Position numbers and translations under genes: made by a program
The notes under the pieces: generated by a model
The model's database searches: none
What the model was told of the DNA's origin: nothing
The model's input: only the letters and a program-made list of their open reading frames with translations
In this document: positions 42,894-50,750 of the stretch, piece by piece
How positions within the stretch are numbered: the stretch's first letter is position 1
Layout: every line of letters begins with the position of its first letter
Source of the DNA: Pedobacter sp014947265
GTDB taxonomy: Bacteria; Bacteroidota; Bacteroidia; Sphingobacteriales; Sphingobacteriaceae
DNA: 64,000 nt
Direction of reading: 5' to 3'
Assembly: GCF_014947265.1 (NCBI RefSeq)
Contig: NZ_JADCNK010000001.1
Span: 62,001-126,000, forward strand

Positions 42894-45698
42894 ATGAAAC
42901 CGCTGTTACTCTCATTGTTCTTTTTTATTTTTACAAGTACTTATTCAAAAGCACAGGGCCTCCATACGATTAAGGGCCGAACGATTGACACTGCATCGAC
43001 AACCCTGTTATCGGGAACTTCTATTGCCGTTTTAAATGCAAAAGATTCTACTCTGGTAAAATTTACCCGGACAGCAGAAAATGGCTCATTCGAGCTTACC
43101 GGAATTAAAAACGGGAAGTTTATCTTATTAGTTTCTTATCCTAAGTATGCAGATTTTGTAGATCATTTTACGCTCGATTCTACTACTCAGGTTAAAGATT
43201 ACGGAAAAATTAACCTCACCGGGATGGCCAAAATTCTCGCTGATGTAATTATTAAAGGAAACAGAACAGCCATAAAAATTAAAGGTGATACTACAGAGTT
43301 TGATCCCAAAGCATATAATATCGAACCAAACTCAAAGGTAGAGGATCTGATTAAACAGTTTCCGGGCTTTCAGGTAGATAAGGATGGGAAAATTACAGCT
43401 CAGGGCAAAACGGTGCCGAAGGTATTGGTAGATGGAGAAGAATTTTTTGGCGACGACCCAACATTAGTTACGAAAAATCTTCGGGCTGATATGGTAGAGT
43501 CGGTTCAGCTTTATGATAAGGCGAGCGATCAGGCTAGTTTTACAGGCATTGATGATGGCGAAAAAACTAAAACGCTAAACATTAAACTCAAAGAAGATAA
43601 AAAGAACGGTTATTTCGGTAAAGCGCAGGGTGGTTATGGCACGAAAGATTTTTATCAGGGTCAGGGAATGTTTAATAAATTCTGGGGCAAAAAGAAATTT
43701 TCGGCTTACGGCATTTTAGGCAATAACGGAACGGTAGGTTTAGGTTGGGATGATAGGGATAAATATAGCGGCTCGAGTGGCTTAACGGTGAGTGATGATG
43801 GCGGAATGTATTTCAACTATAGCGGGGGCGATGATTTCGATTCGTATGATGGCAGGTACAATGGTCAGGGTTTGCCAATGGCCAGAACAGGTGGTTTGCA
43901 TTTCGATAACAAATGGAATAAGGATAAAGAATCGTTAAATACGAATTATAAAATTGGATCGATCAGGGTAAAAGGTAGCCGGAATTCGATCAGCCAGAAT
44001 AATTTAGCATCAGGTTCGCAATTTAGCACTTCAGATGAAGATTTTGATAACGACATGTTCAGGCAAAAACTGGATGCGACCTACGAAATAAAAATCGATA
44101 CCACGTTAACCATGAAAGTAAATGTAGATGGCGCTTTGAAAAAAAGCAATACTTCAAACCACTATAAAACGACTACAAATGGAGAAAATGACTATTTCTT
44201 AAATTCATCAGATAGAATGATCACCAACGAGGCGGACGACCAGAATTTCAACATGAATTTGTTGTTAACCAAAAAACTGAAGAAAAAAGGGCGTACATTA
44301 TCTTTAAACCTTAACCAATCAATTAATAAAAACAATTCTGAAGGCTATTTAAAATCTGAAAATAAAAGACGTATTATAGAAACAGGGACAATATTGGATA
44401 GTCTTACCAACCAGTTAAAGGTAAACGATATCACAAACAATTCGTTTAAATTAAATGCAGCTTATACCGAACCGCTCTCTAAAACCTTAACGGTGATTTT
44501 GAACTATGGTTTAACGTTGATGAATGGAAAATCAGACCGACGATCATTCAATCAATCAGGAAGTGGCAGATATGATATGCTGGATACACTATACAGTAAC
44601 AATTTTGAACTGAACCAAACCATTAATCAGGGTGGTGCCATTTTCAATTATAAAAAGGGTAAAACGGTAATCAATTTTGGTTCGAAATTTAGCGGAGTAA
44701 ACTTTAAACAGAATGATGTTTACCACAACAGAACATACATCAGAAATTTTGTGAATTATATGCCTCAGGCATCATATCAGTATCGTTTTTCTCAACAGAA
44801 ATCGCTCAGGATCAATTATGACGGGAATACCAACCAGCCTTCACTCGATCAGTTACAGCCGGTTAGGGTAAACAATGACCCTTTTAATGTAGTTAAAGGA
44901 AATCAGGATTTAAGGCCATCATTCAGAAGCAGTATTAGTACAAATTACAACTCTTATAAAGTGTTAACCAATCAATCCATTTGGTTAAGTGGTTCTTATA
45001 GTTTTACCTCAAACCCGATCATTGGTGATGTAAATACCGATGGTGCTGGTAAGAGTACTTACACTTATATCAATTTTTCGGATAAAATGCAGACAAACTT
45101 TTACCTGTACGGACAGATTGGTCGGAAAATTAAGTTTCTGGATATGAATGTTGGTTTAAATGTGGATGCAAACGGAAATTCTAACTACAACTACATCACT
45201 ACTAACCAGAACAGGGTATTAAATAACACCAAAAACTATACTTATGGTGGTGGTTTAAACGTTTCGAAATACAAGGAGAAAAAGTATAATTTTTACGTCC
45301 GTTTTGGTCCTACATATAATATTTCGAGGGTAAGCGTAGGCTCCAACAGTGATGGTATAGGATATACTGGATATTTCTACGGAAATGTACAGTTGCCAGC
45401 CAAATTCGAAATATCTTCGGACGGAGATTATCAGTATAACGGTAAAACACAGGTGCTTAACAAAAGTTTCGAACGTTTTATCTGGAATGCATCGCTGGGT
45501 AAAAAATTCTTTAAATCAGAAAGCTTAAAATTCTCTTTAACGGTGAACGATATTTTAAACCAAAATGTAGGATTCAACCGCATGGCAACCAATACGACCA
45601 TCAGCGAAACACGTAACACCACCATCCAACGATATTTAATGTTCTCGGTATCATGGGACTTCAACAAAATGGGCGGCGGCATTAAAACACAGAAATAA
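42894..45698 (+). CDS. TonB-dependent-receptor-like outer membrane barrel (OMP_b-brl_3)
   Basis: 934 aa from the ATG at 42894, which gives a signal peptide (STYSKAQ); the frame from 42789 only adds a non-signal leader. Residues about 25-115 are a carboxypeptidase-regulatory-like domain (IKGRTIDTASTTLLSGTSIAV), about 125-240 a plug-like domain (PKVLVDGEEFFGDDP), and the rest a large beta-barrel. There is no TonB box that I can identify. This group differs from SusC and lacks a SusD partner; it is often followed by a GLPGLI gene, as here (2-bp gap). The cargo is unknown. Confidence 0.88.
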   Translation: MKPLLLSLFFFIFTSTYSKAQGLHTIKGRTIDTASTTLLSGTSIAVLNAKDSTLVKFTRTAENGSFELTGIKNGKFILLVSYPKYADFVDHFTLDSTTQVKDYGKINLTGMAKILADVIIKGNRTAIKIKGDTTEFDPKAYNIEPNSKVEDLIKQFPGFQVDKDGKITAQGKTVPKVLVDGEEFFGDDPTLVTKNLRADMVESVQLYDKASDQASFTGIDDGEKTKTLNIKLKEDKKNGYFGKAQGGYGTKDFYQGQGMFNKFWGKKKFSAYGILGNNGTVGLGWDDRDKYSGSSGLTVSDDGGMYFNYSGGDDFDSYDGRYNGQGLPMARTGGLHFDNKWNKDKESLNTNYKIGSIRVKGSRNSISQNNLASGSQFSTSDEDFDNDMFRQKLDATYEIKIDTTLTMKVNVDGALKKSNTSNHYKTTTNGENDYFLNSSDRMITNEADDQNFNMNLLLTKKLKKKGRTLSLNLNQSINKNNSEGYLKSENKRRIIETGTILDSLTNQLKVNDITNNSFKLNAAYTEPLSKTLTVILNYGLTLMNGKSDRRSFNQSGSGRYDMLDTLYSNNFELNQTINQGGAIFNYKKGKTVINFGSKFSGVNFKQNDVYHNRTYIRNFVNYMPQASYQYRFSQQKSLRINYDGNTNQPSLDQLQPVRVNNDPFNVVKGNQDLRPSFRSSISTNYNSYKVLTNQSIWLSGSYSFTSNPIIGDVNTDGAGKSTYTYINFSDKMQTNFYLYGQIGRKIKFLDMNVGLNVDANGNSNYNYITTNQNRVLNNTKNYTYGGGLNVSKYKEKKYNFYVRFGPTYNISRVSVGSNSDGIGYTGYFYGNVQLPAKFEISSDGDYQYNGKTQVLNKSFERFIWNASLGKKFFKSESLKFSLTVNDILNQNVGFNRMATNTTISETRNTTIQRYLMFSVSWDFNKMGGGIKTQK

Positions 45699-45700
45699 TT

Positions 45701-46483
45701 ATGAAAACTACACTAAAATATATCATCCTTTTTGCTGTGATTTTCATTAGCAGCGATCTTTTTGCACAGAATATACACTTCGTACAAAATGGCATAATTG
45801 AGTTTGAAAAGAGATCAAATATGTATGCTTTGATCCAAAAGAAGATCAACAAAGACAATGAAAGCTATCTGAATGAGGCTTTTGAGCAGTATAAAAAGAA
45901 CAATCCACAGTTTAAGGTTACCAAAAGCACTTTAAATTTTACTAAAGATAAAAGTTTATACAAATGGCCAACGGTAGAAGAAACGGTAAACAATAACTGG
46001 TTGGCATCTGATGTGCTGGCCGACCTGAAAAATACCATTGCCACAAATTTCGATCTGCAAACCAGTACCACACAAAAAAGCGTATATGAAGATACTTACC
46101 TGGTTAAAGACAGTATACGTAAGATTAACTGGAAAATTACCGACGAAACAAGAGAAATTGCAGGTTATGAATGTCGTAGGGCAAATGCCATTATTATGGA
46201 TTCGGTTTACGTGGTGGCTTATTACAGTAATCAGATTGCCGTTTCCGGTGGTCCTGAATCTTTTACCGGATTACCTGGAATGATTTTAGGTTTAGCTTTG
46301 CCTCATGAAAATGTAACCTGGTTTGCAACTAAAGTTACAGAAGTTGCCGTGCCGGAGAAAGATTTAGCGCCACCTACAAAAGGAAAGCCGACTGATAACA
46401 AAGGTTTAAAAGCAATATTACTTGGCGCGATGAAGAACTGGGGAGAATATGCACATCCAATATATAAGGCTTTTTCGCTTTAA
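45701..46483 (+). CDS. GLPGLI family protein
   Basis: 260 aa. Signal peptide ends SDLFAQ (about residue 23). The name-giving motif is seen in SFTGLPGMILGLALPHEN (about residues 186-203), and the N-terminal INFE/IIEFEKR strand is typical. The family is exclusive to Bacteroidota, is probably periplasmic or surface, and has no known function. It begins 2 bp after the barrel gene, which fits the recurrent pairing of the two families and suggests a shared complex. Confidence 0.92.
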   Translation: MKTTLKYIILFAVIFISSDLFAQNIHFVQNGIIEFEKRSNMYALIQKKINKDNESYLNEAFEQYKKNNPQFKVTKSTLNFTKDKSLYKWPTVEETVNNNWLASDVLADLKNTIATNFDLQTSTTQKSVYEDTYLVKDSIRKINWKITDETREIAGYECRRANAIIMDSVYVVAYYSNQIAVSGGPESFTGLPGMILGLALPHENVTWFATKVTEVAVPEKDLAPPTKGKPTDNKGLKAILLGAMKNWGEYAHPIYKAFSL

Positions 46484-46532
46484 GCCATTGATTTCATTTT
46501 TATAATTATACCTATTTTAGCTGATCAATAGT

Positions 46533-47108
46533 ATGGAAATGGTTAGCGCACTTTATAAACACATTAATAAATTTATAGATCTGAGTAACGATGAACAGGA
46601 AATTCTTGCACCATTTCTTAAATCCTTTACTGTTAGAAAGAAAGCTTTTTTATTATCGCAAGGGCAAACCTGCAGGACAAATTATTTTGTGGTAAAAGGC
46701 TGCTTAAGGCTTTATTTCATTGATATAAAGGGTGCTGAACAGACGACTCAATTTGCCATAGAAAACTGGTGGATTACCGATCTAACCAGCTTTCTTTTCC
46801 AGGAACAATCTGAATTTTATATCCAGGCGGCTGAAGCTACCGAAGTCATCGCTATCGAACATCATCATTATGATGAGATGTTCCATAAACTCCCTAAGCT
46901 TGAAAGGTACTTCAGATTAATCCTGCAAAAAAACCACCAGGCATCACAACGAAGGATAAAATTCCTTTATAGCCAAACAGCTGAAGAAAGATACCGCCAT
47001 TTTAACAGTTTATTCCCTGAATTTGTACAGCGTGTGCCGCAATACATGTTGGCTTCTTATTTGGGTTTTACTCCAGAGTTTTTGAGTAAGATCAGGGCAA
47101 AAAAATAG
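46533..47108 (+). CDS. Crp/Fnr family transcriptional regulator
   Basis: 191 aa. A cyclic-nucleotide-binding-like beta domain (residues about 25-115) and a C-terminal helix-turn-helix (QYMLASYLGFTPEFLSKIRAKK) as in the small Bacteroidota Crp-type regulators. The canonical cAMP pocket (RxxxGExFGE...RxA) is not conserved, so it may not bind cAMP. It precedes an AhpD-like gene in the same direction (324 bp apart), a frequent pairing in this phylum; it may control that gene. Confidence 0.86.
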   Translation: MEMVSALYKHINKFIDLSNDEQEILAPFLKSFTVRKKAFLLSQGQTCRTNYFVVKGCLRLYFIDIKGAEQTTQFAIENWWITDLTSFLFQEQSEFYIQAAEATEVIAIEHHHYDEMFHKLPKLERYFRLILQKNHQASQRRIKFLYSQTAEERYRHFNSLFPEFVQRVPQYMLASYLGFTPEFLSKIRAKK

Positions 47109-47116
47109 TTGTTGTT

Positions 47117-47160
47117 AACCGCAAAGGACGCAGAGAAATAAACGCAAAGTATGCAGAGTG
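47117..47160. repeat. CGCAAAG/CGCAGAG-type repeat
   Basis: ACCGCAAAGGACGCAGAG followed by ACGCAAAGTATGCAGAG; a distant inverted part, CGCACTTTGC, is at 47336-47345. The rest of 47109-47431 holds the palindrome at 47176-47271 and the promoter of the next gene. Confidence 0.55.
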
Positions 47161-47175
47161 GGTTTACAGTTTTTG

Positions 47176-47271
47176 CGTCATTTCGACTGTAGCGAAGCGG
47201 AATGGAGAAATCTGCAAGTTCTGTTATTAAATAAATTACCTATAGATTTCTCCGCTGCGGTCGAAATGACG
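47176..47271. repeat. CGTCATTTCGAC palindromic dispersed repeat, complete
   Basis: 96 bp, same family as 8440-8525. Left half CGTCATTTCGACTG to GGAGAAATCT; right half AGATTTCTCC to GTCGAAATGACG. The middle differs from the other copy. Confidence 0.85.
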
Positions 47272-47431
47272 AATCGCATAAATTTTTCGAGTAACATTTA
47301 AATGGCGAACTAACAGGACTTTTAACCCTACTTAGCGCACTTTGCATTTAGAAAATTCATTTCTTAAACTACATTAAGTTTTTTCAGGATCGGGATTCGG
47401 AACTTTACATCGTAATCAAAAAACAAATAAA

Positions 47432-47866
47432 ATGGAAAGTAGAATTGATATCCCAAAAGTAGAACCCGCAGCTTACCAGGCCATGTACGGTTTAGAGAAA
47501 TATTTATCAACCAGCAAACTAGATCCAATTCTTTTAGAACTGATTAAAATGCGTGCATCGCAAATTAACGGCTGTGCATTTTGTTTAAATATGCACTCAA
47601 CAGATGCCCGTAAAATAGGGGAAACCGAACAACGATTGTATTTATTAAATGCCTGGAGAGAAACAACCTTATTTACGGCACAAGAAGAAGCTGTTCTGGC
47701 TTTAACCGAAGAAGTAACCTTAATTAGCCACCATGTTTCTGATGCAACTTATCAAAAAGCGGCAAACTTTTTTAACGAGCAGGAGTTAGCACAGCTAATT
47801 ATGGCGATAGTTACCATTAATGCCTGGAACAGACTGGCCATTACTGCTAAAGTGATGGTTGGATAA
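47432..47866 (+). CDS. Carboxymuconolactone decarboxylase / AhpD-like protein
   Basis: 144 aa. The CxxC motif is CAFC with downstream His in NGCAFCLNMHSTDARK (about residues 47-62), followed by the family pattern RLYLLNAWRETTLFTAQEEAVLALTEEVT and a C-terminal VTINAWNRLAI. Peroxidase-like thiol chemistry is possible; the substrate is unknown. Distinct from the CMD protein at 14997 (CDDC). It follows the Crp/Fnr regulator. Confidence 0.88.
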   Translation: MESRIDIPKVEPAAYQAMYGLEKYLSTSKLDPILLELIKMRASQINGCAFCLNMHSTDARKIGETEQRLYLLNAWRETTLFTAQEEAVLALTEEVTLISHHVSDATYQKAANFFNEQELAQLIMAIVTINAWNRLAITAKVMVG

Positions 47867-47888
47867 TTAGATTCCTCTTTCAGCTTAT

Positions 47889-47949
47889 CACAAAGACACG
47901 ATAACACCTGGTTAATGTTTAAAATAACCTGGTAATTTGTGTCTTTGTG
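47889..47949. repeat. CACAAAGACAC inverted repeat between convergent genes
   Basis: CACAAAGACAC (47889-47899) and GTGTCTTTGTG (47939-47949) are exact complements with a 39-bp spacer. It lies between the convergent AhpD-like gene and rlmI and may stop both transcripts, but lacks a T tract. Confidence 0.65.
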
Positions 47950-47978
47950 GTTGAAAGTTGAACACTAAAGGGCCAAAT

Positions 47979-49163
47979 TTACAGCACCCTTAATAATAGT
48001 CCTTTTAAGTATTCTCCTTCAGGAAAAGAAATCCGAACCGGATGGTCTTCCGGTTGGCAGAATTGTTTAATAATCTGTACTTCCTTGCCTGCATCAAGCG
48101 CTGCCCAGGCAATAATTTGCTTAAACGTTTCAATATCAACTGCCCCTGAGCAAGAGAAAGTAGCTAATAAGCCTCCTTTTTCCAGCAATAGCATCCCTAA
48201 ACGGTTTAAATCTTTATAAGCCCTTGCTGCACGGTCTAACGCTGAACGCGAAGGTGCATATTTAGGCGGATCAAGCACAATCACATCAAACAATTCTCCT
48301 GAATCTTTAAATGCACGCAATTGTTTGTTCACATCCGATTGGATGGCCGTTACTTTATTTACATCAAATTTGTTTAAAGCTACATTTTGCTTTAACGTCT
48401 CTACGGCCAAACCAGAACTATCAACACTGGTAATACTTGCCGCATCATTTGCCAAACTGTTTAGACTAAAACCTCCGCTATAGCTAAAGCAATCCAAAAC
48501 TTTTTTACCTTTTGTATAACTGGCTAAAATACTTCTGTTATCCCGCTGATCGCAATAGAAGCCTGATTTCTGTCCTTCAGCAATATTGATATGATAAATA
48601 ATCCCATTTTCTTTTACCTCCAAAAATTCTGGTGGATTTTCGCCCCAAAGTAATCCATTTTCAATAGGTAAACCTTCGTGGGTACGAGCGGTTGCATCAC
48701 TTTTATCGAATATGCCTCTTGGTTTTAATTCTGCTTTTAGTATTTCTACAATCTCTGTTTTAACCTTTTCAATTCCGGAACTTAAAATCTGAAGAGAAAG
48801 GAAATCAGCATATTGATCAACAATTAAGCCAGGCAGAAAATCGGCTTCACTAAAAACTAAACGACAGGTATTGGTCTGTTCGCTTAAAATAAATTGACGC
48901 GAAGCAATGGCTTGTTTTAACCGGTTCTGGTACCAGTTGTGATCAATCGTTTGTGTTTCGTCCCATTCTAACAAGCGAACAGCAACACGCGAATTGCTAT
49001 TGAAGTATCCATAGGCCAGAAATTCATTATCGAAAGCAAAAACTTTGACTAAATCACCATCTTCAGGTTTTCCCTTAACTTTTTCTAATGCTCCGGAAAA
49101 TACCCATGGATGTCTTTGTAATGCCGCCTTTTCTTTGCCCTTTTTTAATGTAATTTCTACCAT
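47979..49163 (-). CDS. rlmI: 23S rRNA m5C methyltransferase, RlmI-type
   Basis: 394 aa. N-terminal PUA domain (residues 1-75; KKGKEKAALQRHPWVFSGAL) and a Rossmann methyltransferase domain with motif I KKVLDCFSYSGGFSLNSL, catalytic-type VLDPPKYAPSRSAL and FSCSGAVD. Adds m5C to 23S rRNA (C1962 in E. coli). Length matches E. coli RlmI (396). A TACCTTTG box ends 4 nt before the ATG, so the transcript may be leaderless. Confidence 0.9.
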   Translation of the reverse strand: MVEITLKKGKEKAALQRHPWVFSGALEKVKGKPEDGDLVKVFAFDNEFLAYGYFNSNSRVAVRLLEWDETQTIDHNWYQNRLKQAIASRQFILSEQTNTCRLVFSEADFLPGLIVDQYADFLSLQILSSGIEKVKTEIVEILKAELKPRGIFDKSDATARTHEGLPIENGLLWGENPPEFLEVKENGIIYHINIAEGQKSGFYCDQRDNRSILASYTKGKKVLDCFSYSGGFSLNSLANDAASITSVDSSGLAVETLKQNVALNKFDVNKVTAIQSDVNKQLRAFKDSGELFDVIVLDPPKYAPSRSALDRAARAYKDLNRLGMLLLEKGGLLATFSCSGAVDIETFKQIIAWAALDAGKEVQIIKQFCQPEDHPVRISFPEGEYLKGLLLRVL

Positions 49164-49167
49164 AGCG

Positions 49168-49175
49168 CAAAGGTA
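49168..49175 (-). promoter_or_regulatory. -7 box directly before rlmI start
   Basis: TACCTTTG on the minus strand fits TAnnTTTG, 4 nt before the ATG at 49163. Confidence 0.45.
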
Positions 49176-49200
49176 ATAATTTGCCGGGAGTTTGGAGTAG

Positions 49201-49490
49201 AGCGTTTGGCGCTCAGCGATGGATGATAAGTTTTGAGTTGAGAGGAGGGAGTTGGGTCAATGTCATTAAGTTAAGATTTTTAACCACAGATGGACACAGA
49301 TAAACACTGATTTTTATATCTGTGTCCATCCTTTTTATCTGTGGTTAAATTATTTTCACCTGTGCCAATGGCTTAAATAATGACATCGAGCATTGGTCGA
49401 CTAGCGTTAAGCGTTTAGTTATCGCTGAATGCTCTGCGCCAAACACTCAACGCTTTGCAGAAATCACCAACCGCTTGGTGCTCAGCGCTT
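49201..49490. repeat. Nested inverted repeats between rlmI and lacI-type gene
   Basis: AGCGTTTGGCGCTCAGCGAT (49201-49220) faces ATCGCTGA (49421-49428) and GCGCCAAAC (49436-49444). Between them lies a second palindrome, TAACCACAGAT (49281-49291) with ATCTGTGGTTA (49337-49347). GCG-rich words extend to 49490 and include the last codons and stop of the LacI gene. No gene lies in 49164-49481. Confidence 0.7.
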
Positions 49491-50492
49491 CTTCACCAGT
49501 TCCGTATCTAAAACCTTGGTTTCGAACTCGGTAACGGGCCTTTTAGCTTCGATCATCGAAATCAATAATTCTGTGGCCACCTGCCCCATTTCGAATGCAG
49601 GCTGTTTAACTGAAGTTAAGGATGGTGAGAACAACTCGACGAGATTAGAATTGGTAAAACCTGCAATCGCAATTTTATGTGCCACTTCAGGATTGGTTTT
49701 CTTCAGGGCCATAATACAACCTGTGGTTAAACGGTCGCTTGAGATAAAAATCCCATCGGGCATAAATGGCAAAAGTTCTTTCACCGCTTCTTCCAGTTCC
49801 GCGCTGTGCATACCGCCATGCTGGCAATATTTCACCAGTTCGGGCCTAAATTCGATATGATATTTAATCAAAGCCGCTTTATAACCTGCTAACCTTTCTT
49901 TCGTTATTGAAAGGTTTTCTGAATTCGTTAAATGGGCAATGGTTCTTTTTCCTGATAAAATAAGGTGTTCTGTGGCATCGAAAGCGCCCTTAAAGTTATT
50001 GGCAATTACTTTATGGGTTTCAAAATCTTCGGGAACGCGATCAAAAAATACAATTGGTAAACCCTTTGCATATAAATGCCTTAAATAATCAAGATCCTGT
50101 GTTTCTGAAGAAAGTGCAATTAATAAACCATCAATAGAACGCGATGCCAGGTGTTCAACGTTTAGTTTTTCCTGCTTGTACGATTCGTGGCTTTGAGAAA
50201 TAATTACATGGTAATCTTTATCGTAGGCAATTGATTCAATGCCGTTTATTACCTGAGAAAAAAAGTTGTTGGCAATTTCACTTACAATAATGCCGATTGA
50301 ATAGCTACGGCGTTCCTTTAAACTTCTGGCAATCGGATTGGCACGATAATTTACCTTTTCAGCATAGGCTAAAACCAGCTTTTTAGTTTCCTCACTAATT
50401 TCGTAACGATCTCTTAAAGCCCGGGAAACCGTAGATGTAGACAGCCCTAATGCTTTAGCAATATCTTTTATGGTAGATGTTTCAAATCTCAT
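49482..50492 (-). CDS. LacI family transcriptional regulator
   Basis: 336 aa. N-terminal helix-turn-helix with hinge (residues 6-60; TIKDIAKALGLSTSTVSRALRDR) and a periplasmic-binding-protein-like sugar domain. The usual YxxNxxARSL hinge reads YRANPIARSL. It is divergent from susC, with two LacI-type operators in the 258-bp intergenic region (50570-50583 and 50696-50709), so it probably controls the pectin genes and itself. The ligand is unknown, perhaps a uronate. The stop codon lies in a GCG-type repeat. Confidence 0.93.
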   Translation of the reverse strand: MRFETSTIKDIAKALGLSTSTVSRALRDRYEISEETKKLVLAYAEKVNYRANPIARSLKERRSYSIGIIVSEIANNFFSQVINGIESIAYDKDYHVIISQSHESYKQEKLNVEHLASRSIDGLLIALSSETQDLDYLRHLYAKGLPIVFFDRVPEDFETHKVIANNFKGAFDATEHLILSGKRTIAHLTNSENLSITKERLAGYKAALIKYHIEFRPELVKYCQHGGMHSAELEEAVKELLPFMPDGIFISSDRLTTGCIMALKKTNPEVAHKIAIAGFTNSNLVELFSPSLTSVKQPAFEMGQVATELLISMIEAKRPVTEFETKVLDTELVKKR

Positions 50493-50569
50493 GTATTGCG
50501 TACAAGTTACAAAAAATATCTCATGGTTGATTTACTCCGTAACATTAATAAACGTTAAGATAACGTTTT

Positions 50570-50583
50570 TGGGAACGTTTGCA
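50570..50583 (+). promoter_or_regulatory. LacI-type operator, one mismatch
   Basis: TGGGAACGTTTGCA fits TGNAANCGNTTNCA except at base 4 (G for A). It lies 78 bp from the LacI start codon and may serve autoregulation. Confidence 0.55.
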
Positions 50584-50695
50584 CACTTTTTTAGTTAAAT
50601 CTGGTTTCAATTGCTTTTTAGTTTGTAAAATTGTTAAGTAAAAATAACCAAATATAAACAAACTATAACGCTCCGAAATAGAATTATATTCTATG

Positions 50696-50709
50696 TGCAA
50701 GCGATTGCA
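50696..50709 (+). promoter_or_regulatory. LacI-type operator upstream of susC
   Basis: TGCAAGCGATTGCA fits TGNAANCGNTTNCA fully; extended, GTGCAAGCGATTGCAC is palindromic at 14 of 16 bases. It is 41 bp before the susC start, where a repressor would block transcription. Confidence 0.7.
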
Positions 50710-50750
50710 CTATCTTAAAAAACCAAATCTTATCTACTAAATTAATAATT

